Positions 1 to 5,914 of a stretch of 5,914 bases of DNA are shown here, piece by piece. How positions within the stretch are numbered: the first letter of the stretch is position 1; every line of letters starts with the position of its first letter. The notes below the pieces were generated by a model that was not told the origin of the DNA, ran no database searches, and worked only from the letters and a program-made list of their open reading frames with translations. The DNA is from an uncultured Amaricoccus sp. GTDB lineage: Bacteria > Pseudomonadota > Alphaproteobacteria > Rhodobacterales > Rhodobacteraceae. The DNA lies in the NCBI RefSeq assembly GCF_937858865.1, contig NZ_CALLYO010000311.1:1-5914 (forward strand), in the 5' to 3' direction. Made by a program: the position numbers and the translations under genes.

Positions 1-244
1 CTCGGGCGGAATAGACCCGTGGTTGGCTGGCATGACGACCCTTCCAGATGGCACTTGCCCAGTAGCGCCCGCCAAGGATGTTGGCCGTTGCGTCCGACCG
101 CGAGGCAGATTTCTCGCCTGGTTGGCGCCGGCGGCCGATGTCGTGTCGTTGGCAGCTGAAAGGGGATGTGTTCCAAGATCGACGTAGCTGTACCCGACGA
201 GTGGCGCCCTGTCGACTTCGCCAGCGCAACAACTCCGCGCAGGG

Positions 245-256
245 TTTCGCGCGAAA
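245..256. repeat. 12-bp perfect palindrome TTTCGCGCGAAA
   Basis: TTTCGCGCGAAA equals its own reverse complement. It is flanked by GCGC on both sides (237-240 and 257-260), with four extra bases on the left only. As RNA it would be a poor hairpin (4-bp stem), so a DNA binding site for a dimeric regulator is the more natural reading. It lies about 260 nt upstream of the first gene of the cluster. The operator role is inference. Confidence 0.3.
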
Positions 257-441
257 GCGCAAGAATATGTGCGAGGATGGCGCAAGGCTATGGTTGAACG
301 CGCGGCGATTCTGTTCGAGGAAACAGCGAGGGGGCGCGCAGCATTTCGTGAAAACCTACAGCGGCGGCGGCTCCAGCCTTCTTCGTCGACAGCGTGAAGG
401 TCGAGCCATGCTTTTCTGCCGGCTGCAGCGCGCGAGGCGCT

Positions 442-456
442 GTTGCTAACGGTAAC
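442..456. promoter_or_regulatory. Imperfect dyad, possible operator
   Basis: GTTGCTAACGGTAAC has matching ends (GTTGC and, on the other strand, GTTAC) around a non-symmetric centre. It sits about 63 nt before the ATG of the small gene at 519, where a promoter or operator would be expected. The symmetry is weak and could be chance; no known regulator is assigned. Confidence 0.15.
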
Positions 457-518
457 GTACTTCGCAGGTTCGTGAGCGTCGCGCAGCCTCGGTTCCGTCG
501 TCTGATCGGGGTAGCGCC

Positions 519-788
519 ATGGCGAAGGCTGACGTCGCTGAAGCAGGGCTCGCGCAGGCGGTGGAACGCTTTCCGGAGGCGGCGGCAACACTGCACAGGC
601 TGGCACGGTCCGATGCCGATTTCCGCGAGATCTGCGAGGAGTACGCGCTGGCGCAGGAGAGCCTCGCCCGGTTCGAGGCGCGCCCGGATGCCGCGGAGCG
701 TCCGGAGGTCGACGACTACCGCACGGTGATCGCCGAGCTCGAAGGCGAAATCGACCGCATCCTGAAGGAGGCTGAACCGGACGGCTGA
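519..788 (+). CDS. Small acidic helical protein of unknown function (89 aa)
   Basis: The product is unknown. It has 89 residues, no signal peptide and no membrane segment, and is acidic and probably all-helical. An N-terminal helix (about 5-28, with the FPEAAATLHRLA stretch at 18-29) leads into a segment around DADFREICEEYALAQESLARFE (32-53). A Pro/Glu-rich turn follows (about 54-64), then a C-terminal helix (about 65-85, DYRTVIAELEGEIDRIL). This layout suggests a helical hairpin or short coiled coil. It resembles small uncharacterised proteobacterial proteins with an 'F-R-x-IC-E-Y' core, which is recall and not a search result. The ATG at 519 has a GGGG-containing, modest Shine-Dalgarno (507-511). 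Codon use matches the genes downstream, which supports real coding. It lies 98 nt upstream of the transporter on the same strand, so it may be co-transcribed with the ADI genes, but an independent gene is possible. Confidence 0.7.
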   Translation: MAKADVAEAGLAQAVERFPEAAATLHRLARSDADFREICEEYALAQESLARFEARPDAAERPEVDDYRTVIAELEGEIDRILKEAEPDG

Positions 789-886
789 CGCATCGCGCCG
801 GGGGGCGCAACGAACGACAACCGGCGCGCCTGGCGGCCTGGGAGGGACGTCGGTGCGAGGCGCGCCAGCCGAAACAGGGCAACCCC
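789..886 (+). promoter_or_regulatory. Gap with inverted repeat before the transporter
   Basis: This 98-nt gap has two possible stem-loops. A small one, GCGCC/GGCGC (795-799 with 804-808), follows the stop codon of the small gene; it lacks a T-run, so it is not a typical intrinsic terminator. A second has 9-bp arms, GGCGCGCCT (823-831) and AGGCGCGCC (858-866), around a 26-nt loop. It ends 20 nt before the transporter start and 9 nt before its weak Shine-Dalgarno (AGGG, 876-879). It could be an attenuator, an operator or a translation-control stem. Each arm contains the self-complementary 8-mer GGCGCGCC, so chance in GC-rich DNA is a real alternative. Confidence 0.3.
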
Positions 887-2347
887 ATGAAGAAGTTTCC
901 GACTGCGTTCACGATTCTCTTCGCGCTCATCATCGTCGTCGCGGCGCTGACCTGGATCATCCCCGCCGGCCAGTACGAGCGGGCGATGAACGAGACCCTC
1001 GGCCGCGAGGCGCCGGTGCCCGGCACCTACGCTCAGGTTGAGCCGAACCCGCAGGGGCTCGTCGCGGTGCTGATGGCGCCGATCGCCGGGCTCTACGACC
1101 CGGCGACGGGGATGGCGAACGCCATCGACGTGGCGGTCTTCGTGCTGATCATCGGCGGGTTCCTCGCCGTCGTCACCAAGACCGGGGCGATCGACGCCGG
1201 CATCGGCTGGCTGCTGACGGCGCTGAAGGGCCGCGAGATCTGGATGATCCCGATCCTGATGGCGGCCTTCGCTGCCGGCGGCACCAGCTACGGCATGGCG
1301 GAGGAGAGCCTCGCCTTCTATGCGATCGTACTGCCGGTGTTCATCCGGGCGGGCTACGACGCGCTGACCGGGGTCGCCGTCATCCTGCTCGGTTGCGGCA
1401 TCGGGACGCTCGGCTCGACCTTCAACGCCTTCGCGACGGTGATCGCCTCGAACGCGGCCGGCGTGCCCTTCACCGATGGCCTGATGCTGCGCGTTTTCAT
1501 CCTCTTCGCCTGCCTCGCGGCCGGCATCGTCTACGTCATGCGCTATGCGCGCCATGTGAAGGCCGATCCGGCGCGCTCGGTCGTCGCGGCGCAGCGCGAG
1601 GACAATATCCAGCATTTCCTGAAGGGCTCGGAGGTCGGGGCGCCGCTGCCGGAGTTCAACCGCACGCGCGAGATCATCCTCGCGCTCTTCGGGCTGACCT
1701 TCGTGCTGATGCTCTATGGCGTCATCGCCCGCGGCTGGTGGATGGGGCAGATGTCGGCGCTGTTCCTCGGGATGGCGATCATCACCTTCTTCGTCGCCAA
1801 GTTCCATCCCGAGACGAAGATGGACGAGGCGACCTTCGTCGACACCTTCGTCAACGGCGCCCGCGACCTGCTCGGGGTGGCGCTGATCATCGGCGTCGCC
1901 CGCGGCATCGTGGTGATCATGGATGCCGGGAAGATCACCGACACGATCCTGAACGCGCTGGCGCACGCGCTGGCGGGCTTCGGCAACGTGCTCTTCATCA
2001 ACGTGATGCTGGCGTTCCAGACGATCCTGTCGTTCCTCGTGCCCTCGTCGTCGGGGCTCGCCGTGCTGACGATGCCGATCCTCGCGCCGCTCTCGGACTT
2101 CGCCGGGGTGCAGCGCGACCTGACCGTCACCGCCTACCAGTCGGCGAACGGCTGGGTGAACCTCTTCAACCCGACCTTCGCGGTGGTGATGGGCGGGCTC
2201 GCGATCGGCCGCGTCGCCTACGACCGGTGGCTGAGGTTCGTCTGGCCGCTGCTCGTGATCCTGGCCGTCATCATCTCGGCCTCGCTGTCCCTGAGCGCTA
2301 TGGTGTCGGACGTGCCCGCGCCCGCGGCCGAGGCGCCGGCTGGCTGA
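887..2347 (+). CDS. YfcC-family transporter, probable arginine/ornithine antiporter
   Basis: This is a 486-residue inner-membrane protein with roughly a dozen hydrophobic spans. The N-terminus (MKKFPTAFTILFALI, then WIIPAGQY at 23-30) is typical of the YfcC/DcuC-like superfamily (COG1288). Other family signatures are GGTSYGMAEE (131-140), the VPSSSG motif (385-390) followed by LAVLTMPILAPLSDFAGV, and GWVNLFNPT (422-430). A hydrophilic loop at about 221-262 splits the protein into two halves, and the C-terminus ends in an Ala/Pro-rich tail. Members of this family act as ArcD in streptococcal ADI operons, whereas Pseudomonas ArcD is from the unrelated APC family. Its place directly before arcA argues for electroneutral arginine-in, ornithine-out exchange; substrate is inferred from context and could be another amino acid or dicarboxylate. 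The ATG at 887 is chosen because the encoded N-terminus matches the family; its Shine-Dalgarno (AGGG, 876-879) is weak. Confidence 0.9.
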   Translation: MKKFPTAFTILFALIIVVAALTWIIPAGQYERAMNETLGREAPVPGTYAQVEPNPQGLVAVLMAPIAGLYDPATGMANAIDVAVFVLIIGGFLAVVTKTGAIDAGIGWLLTALKGREIWMIPILMAAFAAGGTSYGMAEESLAFYAIVLPVFIRAGYDALTGVAVILLGCGIGTLGSTFNAFATVIASNAAGVPFTDGLMLRVFILFACLAAGIVYVMRYARHVKADPARSVVAAQREDNIQHFLKGSEVGAPLPEFNRTREIILALFGLTFVLMLYGVIARGWWMGQMSALFLGMAIITFFVAKFHPETKMDEATFVDTFVNGARDLLGVALIIGVARGIVVIMDAGKITDTILNALAHALAGFGNVLFINVMLAFQTILSFLVPSSSGLAVLTMPILAPLSDFAGVQRDLTVTAYQSANGWVNLFNPTFAVVMGGLAIGRVAYDRWLRFVWPLLVILAVIISASLSLSAMVSDVPAPAAEAPAG

Positions 2348-2355
2348 TGCAAATC

Positions 2356-2374
2356 GCGGCTGGCGAACGGCCGC
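2356..2374 (+). promoter_or_regulatory. Hairpin in the transporter-arcA gap
   Basis: The bases 2356-2362 pair with 2368-2374 (seven pairs, including one G-U) around a five-base loop GCGAA. The hairpin ends 3 nt before the arcA Shine-Dalgarno. It has no T-run, so it is not a classical terminator. Such an element could stabilise the downstream arcABC message, mark a processing site, or allow partial attenuation, giving enzyme levels different from transporter levels. These roles are inference; only the pairing is seen. Confidence 0.4.
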
Positions 2375-2377
2375 TTC

Positions 2378-2385
2378 GGGAGGAG
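2378..2385 (+). promoter_or_regulatory. Strong Shine-Dalgarno of arcA
   Basis: GGGAGGAG lies 9 nt before the ATG at 2395 and is a close match to the anti-Shine-Dalgarno complement. It fixes the arcA start and is much stronger than the sites before the transporter and arcC. Confidence 0.8.
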
Positions 2386-2394
2386 ACCTGACCC

Positions 2395-3621
2395 ATGCAA
2401 CTCGGCGTCCATTCGGAGATCGGCAAGCTCCGCAAGGTGATGGTGTCGCGGCCGTCGCTCGCGCACCAGCGGCTGACGCCCGGCAACTGCCACGACCTCT
2501 TGTTCGATGACGTGATCTGGGTGCAGAAGGCGCGATCGGACCACGCGGACTTCGTGTTGAAGATGAAGGACCGCGGCATCGAGGTCTTCGACATCCAGGA
2601 CCTGCTGACCGACATCTTCCGCGACAATCCGGAGGGGCGGGCCTTCGTCCTCGACCGGCGGATCACCGACAACCAGGTCGGGCCGGCGCTCGCCCGCATC
2701 CTGCGGCCGTGGCTCGACGAGCTCGACCCGCACCTGCTCGCCCGGCATCTGCTCGGCGGCGTCGTCTACGAGGACCTGCCCCCCGACCTGATCACGCCCC
2801 TGATGCGCGAGGCGCTGTCGGCGACCGAGTTCATCGTGCGACCGGTGCCGAACGCGCTCTTCCAGCGCGACCCCTCCTGCTGGATCTACGGCGGCGTCAC
2901 CTGCAACCCGATGTACTGGCCGGCGCGCAAGCCCGAGTCGCTGTTCCAGCGCGCGGTCTACAAGTTCCATCCCGAGTTCACCGCGAACGAGTTCGAGATC
3001 TGGTGGGGCGACAGCGACGAGGACTGGGGCAACACCTCGATGGAGGGCGGCGACGTCATGCCGATCGGCCGAGGGGTCGTGCTGATCGGCATGGGCGAGC
3101 GCACGACGCGGCAGGCGGTGAACCAGGTCGCCGACGTCTTGTTCGAAAAGGGCGGGGCCGAGCGGGTGATCGCCTGCGCGATGCCGAAGTCGCGGGCGGC
3201 GATGCATCTCGACACGGTCTTCACCTGCCTCGACCACGACAAGGTGACCGCCTTCCGCGAGGTGGTCGACGAGATCACCTGCTTCTCGCTCCGCCCCGAC
3301 GGCAAGGGGGACACCGAGATCACCAAGGAGAAAGGCCACCTCTTCGACGTCTACAAGGAGGCGCTGGGGCTCAAGGATCTGCTCGTCGTCGGCACCGGTG
3401 GCAACGCCTTCGACGCCGAGCGCGAGCAATGGGACGACGGCAACAACGTCGTCGCCCTCGAGCCCGGCGTGATCGTCGGCTACGACCGCAACACCCACAC
3501 CAACACGCTGCTCCGGAAAGCCGGGATCGAGGTCATCACCATCGGCAGCCAGGAGCTCGGCCGCGGCCGCGGCGGCGGGCACTGCATGACCTGCCCGATC
3601 CTGCGCGATCCGGCCTACTAA
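2395..3621 (+). CDS. arcA: Arginine deiminase (EC 3.5.3.6)
   Basis: It hydrolyses L-arginine to L-citrulline and ammonia in the cytoplasm, the first step of the ADI pathway. The 408-residue length fits the family (about 400-420). The guanidine-modifying-enzyme catalytic set is complete: Asp159 in FQRDPSCW, Glu217 in SMEGGD (215-220), His271 and Asp273 in MHLDTVFT (270-277), and the nucleophile Cys397 in [10 protein letters not shown] (393-402). The first four sit at a constant offset of 7 from the Pseudomonas aeruginosa residues (166, 224, 278, 280), so the fold is unlikely to hold large insertions before that point. The N-terminus [17 protein letters not shown] is typical, and a strong Shine-Dalgarno supports the ATG at 2395. 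It follows the transporter by 47 nt and precedes arcB by 11 nt. It ends in TAA, while the transporter, arcB and arcC end in TGA. No truncation or lost residue is seen. Confidence 0.98.
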   Translation: MQLGVHSEIGKLRKVMVSRPSLAHQRLTPGNCHDLLFDDVIWVQKARSDHADFVLKMKDRGIEVFDIQDLLTDIFRDNPEGRAFVLDRRITDNQVGPALARILRPWLDELDPHLLARHLLGGVVYEDLPPDLITPLMREALSATEFIVRPVPNALFQRDPSCWIYGGVTCNPMYWPARKPESLFQRAVYKFHPEFTANEFEIWWGDSDEDWGNTSMEGGDVMPIGRGVVLIGMGERTTRQAVNQVADVLFEKGGAERVIACAMPKSRAAMHLDTVFTCLDHDKVTAFREVVDEITCFSLRPDGKGDTEITKEKGHLFDVYKEALGLKDLLVVGTGGNAFDAEREQWDDGNNVVALEPGVIVGYDRNTHTNTLLRKAGIEVITIGSQELGRGRGGGHCMTCPILRDPAY

Positions 3622-3628
3622 GGGAGGT
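3621..3628 (+). promoter_or_regulatory. Shine-Dalgarno of arcB touching the arcA stop
   Basis: AGGGAGGT begins on the last base of the arcA TAA stop and ends 4 nt before the arcB ATG at 3633. A ribosome finishing arcA therefore covers the arcB start site, which suggests translational coupling (inference). It also fixes the arcB start, since the reading frame is open far upstream within arcA. Confidence 0.8.
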
Positions 3629-3632
3629 ATCC

Positions 3633-4634
3633 ATGTCGTTCAATCTCAAGGGCCGCAGCTACCTGAAGCTCGACGACTTCAGCCAGCGCGAGATGCTCTA
3701 CCTGCTCGACCTCTCCCGCGACCTGAAGCGGGCAAAATATTCCGGCACCGAGCGCGAGCTGCTCCGCGGCAAGGAGATCTGCCTGATCTTCGAGAAGACC
3801 TCGACCCGCACCCGCTGCGCCTTCGAGGTCGCCGCCCACGACCAGGGCGCGCACGTCACCTACCTCGACCCCTCGGGCAGCCAGATCGGCCACAAGGAGT
3901 CGATGAAGGACACCGCCCGCGTCCTCGGCCGGATGTTCGACGCCATCGAGTTCCGCGGCTCCTCGCAGCACGCCGTCGACGACCTGGCGAAATACGCCGG
4001 CGTGCCGGTCTACAACGGCCTGACCGACGACTGGCACCCGACGCAGATGCTCGCCGACATGCTGACCATGGTGGAGCATTCCGACAAGCCGCGCACCCAG
4101 ATCGCCTACGCCTTCCTCGGCGACGCGCGCAACAACATGGGGAACTCGCTCCTGGTGCTCGGCGCGATGATGGGCTGCGACGTGCGCATGGTGGCGCCGA
4201 AGGCGAACCAGCCGCACGACGACGTGCAGGAGATCGCGAAGAAGTGGGCCGAGCAGACCGGCGCACGGCTGATGGTGACCGACGACCTCGACGAGGGCGT
4301 GAAGGGCGTCGACTTCGTCCACACCGACGTCTGGGTGTCCATGGGCGAGCCGAAGGAGGTCTGGGCGGAGCGGATCAAGCTCCTCTCACCCTACCAGGTC
4401 AACATGGCGCTGATGAAGAAGACCGGCAACCCGACGGTCAAGTTCATGCACTGCCTGCCCGCCTTCCACAACACCGAGACCAAGGTCGGCCAGGACATCT
4501 TCGAAAAGTTCGGGATCAAGGAGATGGAGGTGACCGAGGAGGTCTTCGAGAGCCCGATGAACGTCGCCTTCGAGCAGGCGGAGAACCGCCTCCACACCAT
4601 CAAGGCGATCCTCGTCGCGACGCTGGCGGGCTGA
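3633..4634 (+). CDS. arcB: Ornithine carbamoyltransferase, catabolic (EC 2.1.3.3)
   Basis: In this pathway it runs as citrulline + phosphate to ornithine + carbamoyl phosphate, feeding ArcC. The 333-residue length matches catabolic enzymes (about 335). The carbamoyl-phosphate binding motif STRTR is at 57-61, followed by [17 protein letters not shown] and the segment SQIGHKES (83-90). The DWHPTQ motif is at 133-138, the ornithine-binding DVWVSMGE loop at 232-239, and the catalytic HCLPAFHN at 273-280. The ending (EVFESP, then [10 protein letters not shown]) is typical of the ArcB/ArgI type. The ATG at 3633 is fixed by its Shine-Dalgarno and by the family N-terminus [13 protein letters not shown]; the open frame further upstream overlaps arcA and is spurious. 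Motifs alone do not fully separate catabolic from biosynthetic (ArgF) enzymes, so the catabolic role rests mainly on its place between arcA and arcC. Confidence 0.98.
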   Translation: MSFNLKGRSYLKLDDFSQREMLYLLDLSRDLKRAKYSGTERELLRGKEICLIFEKTSTRTRCAFEVAAHDQGAHVTYLDPSGSQIGHKESMKDTARVLGRMFDAIEFRGSSQHAVDDLAKYAGVPVYNGLTDDWHPTQMLADMLTMVEHSDKPRTQIAYAFLGDARNNMGNSLLVLGAMMGCDVRMVAPKANQPHDDVQEIAKKWAEQTGARLMVTDDLDEGVKGVDFVHTDVWVSMGEPKEVWAERIKLLSPYQVNMALMKKTGNPTVKFMHCLPAFHNTETKVGQDIFEKFGIKEMEVTEEVFESPMNVAFEQAENRLHTIKAILVATLAG

Positions 4635-4638
4635 CGCC

Positions 4639-5589
4639 ATGGCCCGCATCGTCGTCGCCCTCGGCGGCAACGCCCTTCTGAAGCGCGGCGAGGCGCTGAC
4701 CGCCTCGAACCAGCGCAAGAACGCCCGCATCGCGGCGGAGGCGCTGGCGCCGCTCTGCGAGGGCAACGCAGTCGTCATCACCCACGGCAACGGCCCGCAG
4801 GTCGGCCTCCTCGCGCTGCAGGAGCTCGCCTATCCGGGCGAGGACTCGCCGCTCGACGTGCTCGGGGCGGAGACCGAGGGGATGATCGGCTACATGATCG
4901 AGCAGGAGCTCGGCAACCTGCTGCCGTTCGAGCAGCCGCTCGCGACGCTCCTCACCATGGTCGAGGTCGACCCTGACGACCCCGCCTTCGCCGACCCGAC
5001 CAAGTTCGTCGGCCAGGTCTACGACGAGGCCGAGGCGAAGGCGGAGGCCGCCGCCAAGGGCTGGACCGTGAAGCCCGACGGCGACAAGTGGCGCCGCGTC
5101 GTCCCCTCGCCGCTGCCGAAGCGCATCTTCCAGATCCGGCCCGTGCAGTGGCTGCTCGAGAAGGGAACGGTGGTGATCGCGGCCGGGGGCGGCGGCATCC
5201 CGACCATGTACGAGAAGGGCACGCGGCGGCTGGTCGGGGTCGAGTGCGTCATCGACAAGGACCGCGCCACGGCGCTCCTCGCCCGCGAGATCGGCGCATC
5301 GGTCTTCGTCTGCGCCACCGACGCCGACGCGGTCTACCTCGACTGGGGCAAGCCCGGCCAGCGCGCGATCCGCTGGGCGACGCCGGACGCGATGGACGCC
5401 TACAGCTTCCCGGCCGGCTCGATGGGGCCGAAGGTCGAGGCGGCGCAGGAGTTCGCCCGCGCGACCGGCGGCCGGTCGGTGATCTGCGCCCTCGCCGATG
5501 TGCCTGCGGCGGTGCGCGGCGAGAAGGGCACCACGATCGGCGACAACCCCGGCGACGACGAACCGGAGGACGGAATAGCCTTCCACTGA
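4639..5589 (+). CDS. arcC: Carbamate kinase (EC 2.7.2.2)
   Basis: It transfers phosphate from carbamoyl phosphate to ADP; the carbamate left over falls apart to ammonia and CO2. This is the ATP-yielding step of the ADI pathway. The 316-residue length fits the family (about 310). It belongs to the amino-acid-kinase fold: the N-terminal glycine loop ALGGNALL (7-14), THGNGPQVG (48-56), the AAGGGGIP loop (181-188), [10 protein letters not shown] (206-215), [10 protein letters not shown] (228-237) and [10 protein letters not shown] (260-269), which include the conserved lysines at 207 and 265. The C-terminal GTTI (297-300) is also typical, followed by a short acidic tail. It starts 4 nt after the arcB stop with only a weak GGCGGG Shine-Dalgarno (4625-4630), so it probably depends on coupling to arcB translation. 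I see no broken motif. Confidence 0.98.
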   Translation: MARIVVALGGNALLKRGEALTASNQRKNARIAAEALAPLCEGNAVVITHGNGPQVGLLALQELAYPGEDSPLDVLGAETEGMIGYMIEQELGNLLPFEQPLATLLTMVEVDPDDPAFADPTKFVGQVYDEAEAKAEAAAKGWTVKPDGDKWRRVVPSPLPKRIFQIRPVQWLLEKGTVVIAAGGGGIPTMYEKGTRRLVGVECVIDKDRATALLAREIGASVFVCATDADAVYLDWGKPGQRAIRWATPDAMDAYSFPAGSMGPKVEAAQEFARATGGRSVICALADVPAAVRGEKGTTIGDNPGDDEPEDGIAFH

Positions 5590-5592
5590 GGT
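5588..5592 (+). promoter_or_regulatory. Shine-Dalgarno of nhaC overlapping the arcC stop
   Basis: GAGGT uses the last two bases of the arcC TGA stop codon and lies 8 nt before the ATG at 5601. No terminator fits between the two genes. The overlap suggests that the antiporter gene is read from the ADI transcript and coupled to arcC translation. Confidence 0.6.
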
Positions 5593-5600
5593 CACGGTCC

Positions 5601-5914
5601 ATGCCCGTCCGGCGATCCGCCGCGCCCGAGCCACTCGGCCTCGCCGCCGCCCTTGTTCCGGTGGTGGCGCTCGTCGGGCTGCTCGGCCTCTCGTTCTACC
5701 TGTTCGGCGACGCCGCGGCGGGCGGCCCGAACCAGATCGCGCTGGTCTTCTGCTCGATCCTCGCCACCCTCGTCGCCTGGCGGCACGGGCATTCGGTCGA
5801 GGCGCTGCGCGACGCCGCCGTCGCCAGCGTGACGACCGGGCTGTCGGCGATCTTCATCCTGCTCGCGGTCGGCGCGCTGATCGGCACCTGGGCGCTCAGT
5901 GGCACGCTGATGGC
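5601..5914 (+). CDS. nhaC: NhaC-family Na+/H+ antiporter, N-terminal part (cut by window end)
   Basis: Only the first 104 codons are visible; NhaC proteins are usually about 450-500 residues, so about a quarter is present. A short basic start (MPVRRSAAPEP) is followed by hydrophobic spans at about 13-35 (LGLAAALVPVVALVGLLGL), 45-60 and 78-97. The segment TTGLSAIFILLAVGALIGTW and the following ALSGT are the strongest match to NhaC (an 'LxVGALIGTW-xxSGT' signature, from memory). NhaC proteins exchange Na+ for H+ at the inner membrane, but relatives include malate/lactate exchangers and amino-acid exchangers. It begins 11 nt after arcC with no terminator between. In an ADI operon, which makes ammonia and raises cytoplasmic pH, it could bring protons in, or act as a second substrate exchanger. 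The family call is fairly firm; the substrate is not. Confidence 0.85.
   Translation, partial: MPVRRSAAPEPLGLAAALVPVVALVGLLGLSFYLFGDAAAGGPNQIALVFCSILATLVAWRHGHSVEALRDAAVASVTTGLSAIFILLAVGALIGTWALSGTLM

Larger units (their letters stand above)
1..518. other. Upstream stretch without a convincing gene
   Basis: I see no recognisable protein, tRNA or rRNA here. Several frames are open on both strands, but their translations are rich in Arg, Ser and Cys, match no family I know, and lack the strong G/C third-position bias of the genes to the right. The longest + frame is 78-449. A minus-strand frame has no stop from 888 down to the left edge; its ATG at 33-31 follows a Shine-Dalgarno-like GGAAGGG (45-39) by 5 nt, so a divergent gene could begin there, with only 11 codons visible. 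A + frame at 188-397 gives a helical-looking peptide (KAQEYVRGWRKAMVERA) and could be a gene remnant. The region should carry the operon promoter, but I find no clear -35/-10 pair, no sigma-54 site with correct spacing, and no TTGAT-N4-ATCAA (FNR/Anr) box. Confidence 0.5.

Noticed and set aside
50..60. Possible sigma-54 promoter (TGGCAC followed by TTGC)
   Set aside because: The two halves are directly joined, whereas sigma-54 sites need about five bases between them.
78..449. 123-codon + frame as a gene
   Set aside because: The translation is Arg/Cys/Ser-rich with no recognisable fold, there is no Shine-Dalgarno, and codon bias is unlike the neighbours.
394..729. 111-codon + frame overlapping the small gene
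   Set aside because: It is Arg-rich, runs out of frame through the better-supported 519-788 gene, and has no family likeness.
795..808. Intrinsic terminator after the small gene
   Set aside because: The stem is only 5 bp and no T-run follows.
716..1966. 416-codon minus-strand open frame
   Set aside because: It is antisense to the transporter and rich in Arg, Asp, His and Glu with no family motif; it is a by-product of high GC in the third codon position.
2218..3582. 454-codon minus-strand open frame
   Set aside because: It lies opposite the transporter end and arcA, whose catalytic residues prove the + strand is coding; its translation is low-complexity.
2709..3632. N-terminal extension of arcB giving a 641-residue protein
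   Set aside because: The extra 308 residues overlap arcA out of frame and are Arg-rich without motifs; the ATG at 3633 has a strong Shine-Dalgarno and the family N-terminus.
4600..5634. 344-codon minus-strand open frame opposite arcC
   Set aside because: All carbamate-kinase motifs are on the + strand; the antisense translation is Arg/Gly/Ala-rich filler.

Overview
The window holds a nearly complete arginine deiminase (ADI) operon on the + strand of a GC-rich genome. The coding regions favour G or C at third codon positions, and the start and stop codons fit a Proteobacterium. The form of the proteins (a 408-residue ArcA, an ArcB with catabolic-type motifs, a YfcC-type transporter and a small acidic helical protein) suggests an Alphaproteobacterium, perhaps of the order Hyphomicrobiales. 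That placement is a judgement from memory and was not computed.

Layout. Positions 1-518 contain no convincing gene. This stretch looks less GC-biased by eye and has a 12-bp perfect palindrome (245-256) and a weaker dyad (442-456). Next come a small protein of unknown function (519-788), a 98-nt gap with an inverted repeat (823-866), a YfcC-family multi-membrane-span transporter that is the probable arginine/ornithine exchanger (887-2347), arcA arginine deiminase (2395-3621), arcB ornithine carbamoyltransferase (3633-4634), arcC carbamate kinase (4639-5589), and the start of a NhaC-family Na+/H+ antiporter (5601 to the right edge, cut off).

How the genes work together. The transporter would bring in arginine in exchange for ornithine. 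ArcA converts arginine to citrulline and ammonia. ArcB splits citrulline with phosphate into ornithine and carbamoyl phosphate. ArcC uses carbamoyl phosphate to make ATP, releasing ammonia and CO2. The cell gains ATP without respiration and becomes more alkaline. Gaps from the transporter to nhaC are 47, 11, 4 and 11 nt, so these five genes are almost certainly one transcript. The Na+/H+ antiporter may balance pH or ion gradients, or may be a second exchanger.

No radically new system is visible. The points worth a second look are the YfcC-type transporter in the ArcD position, the nhaC gene tied into the operon, the unknown 89-residue protein at its head, the lack of a recognisable FNR/Anr box, and several inverted repeats between genes.
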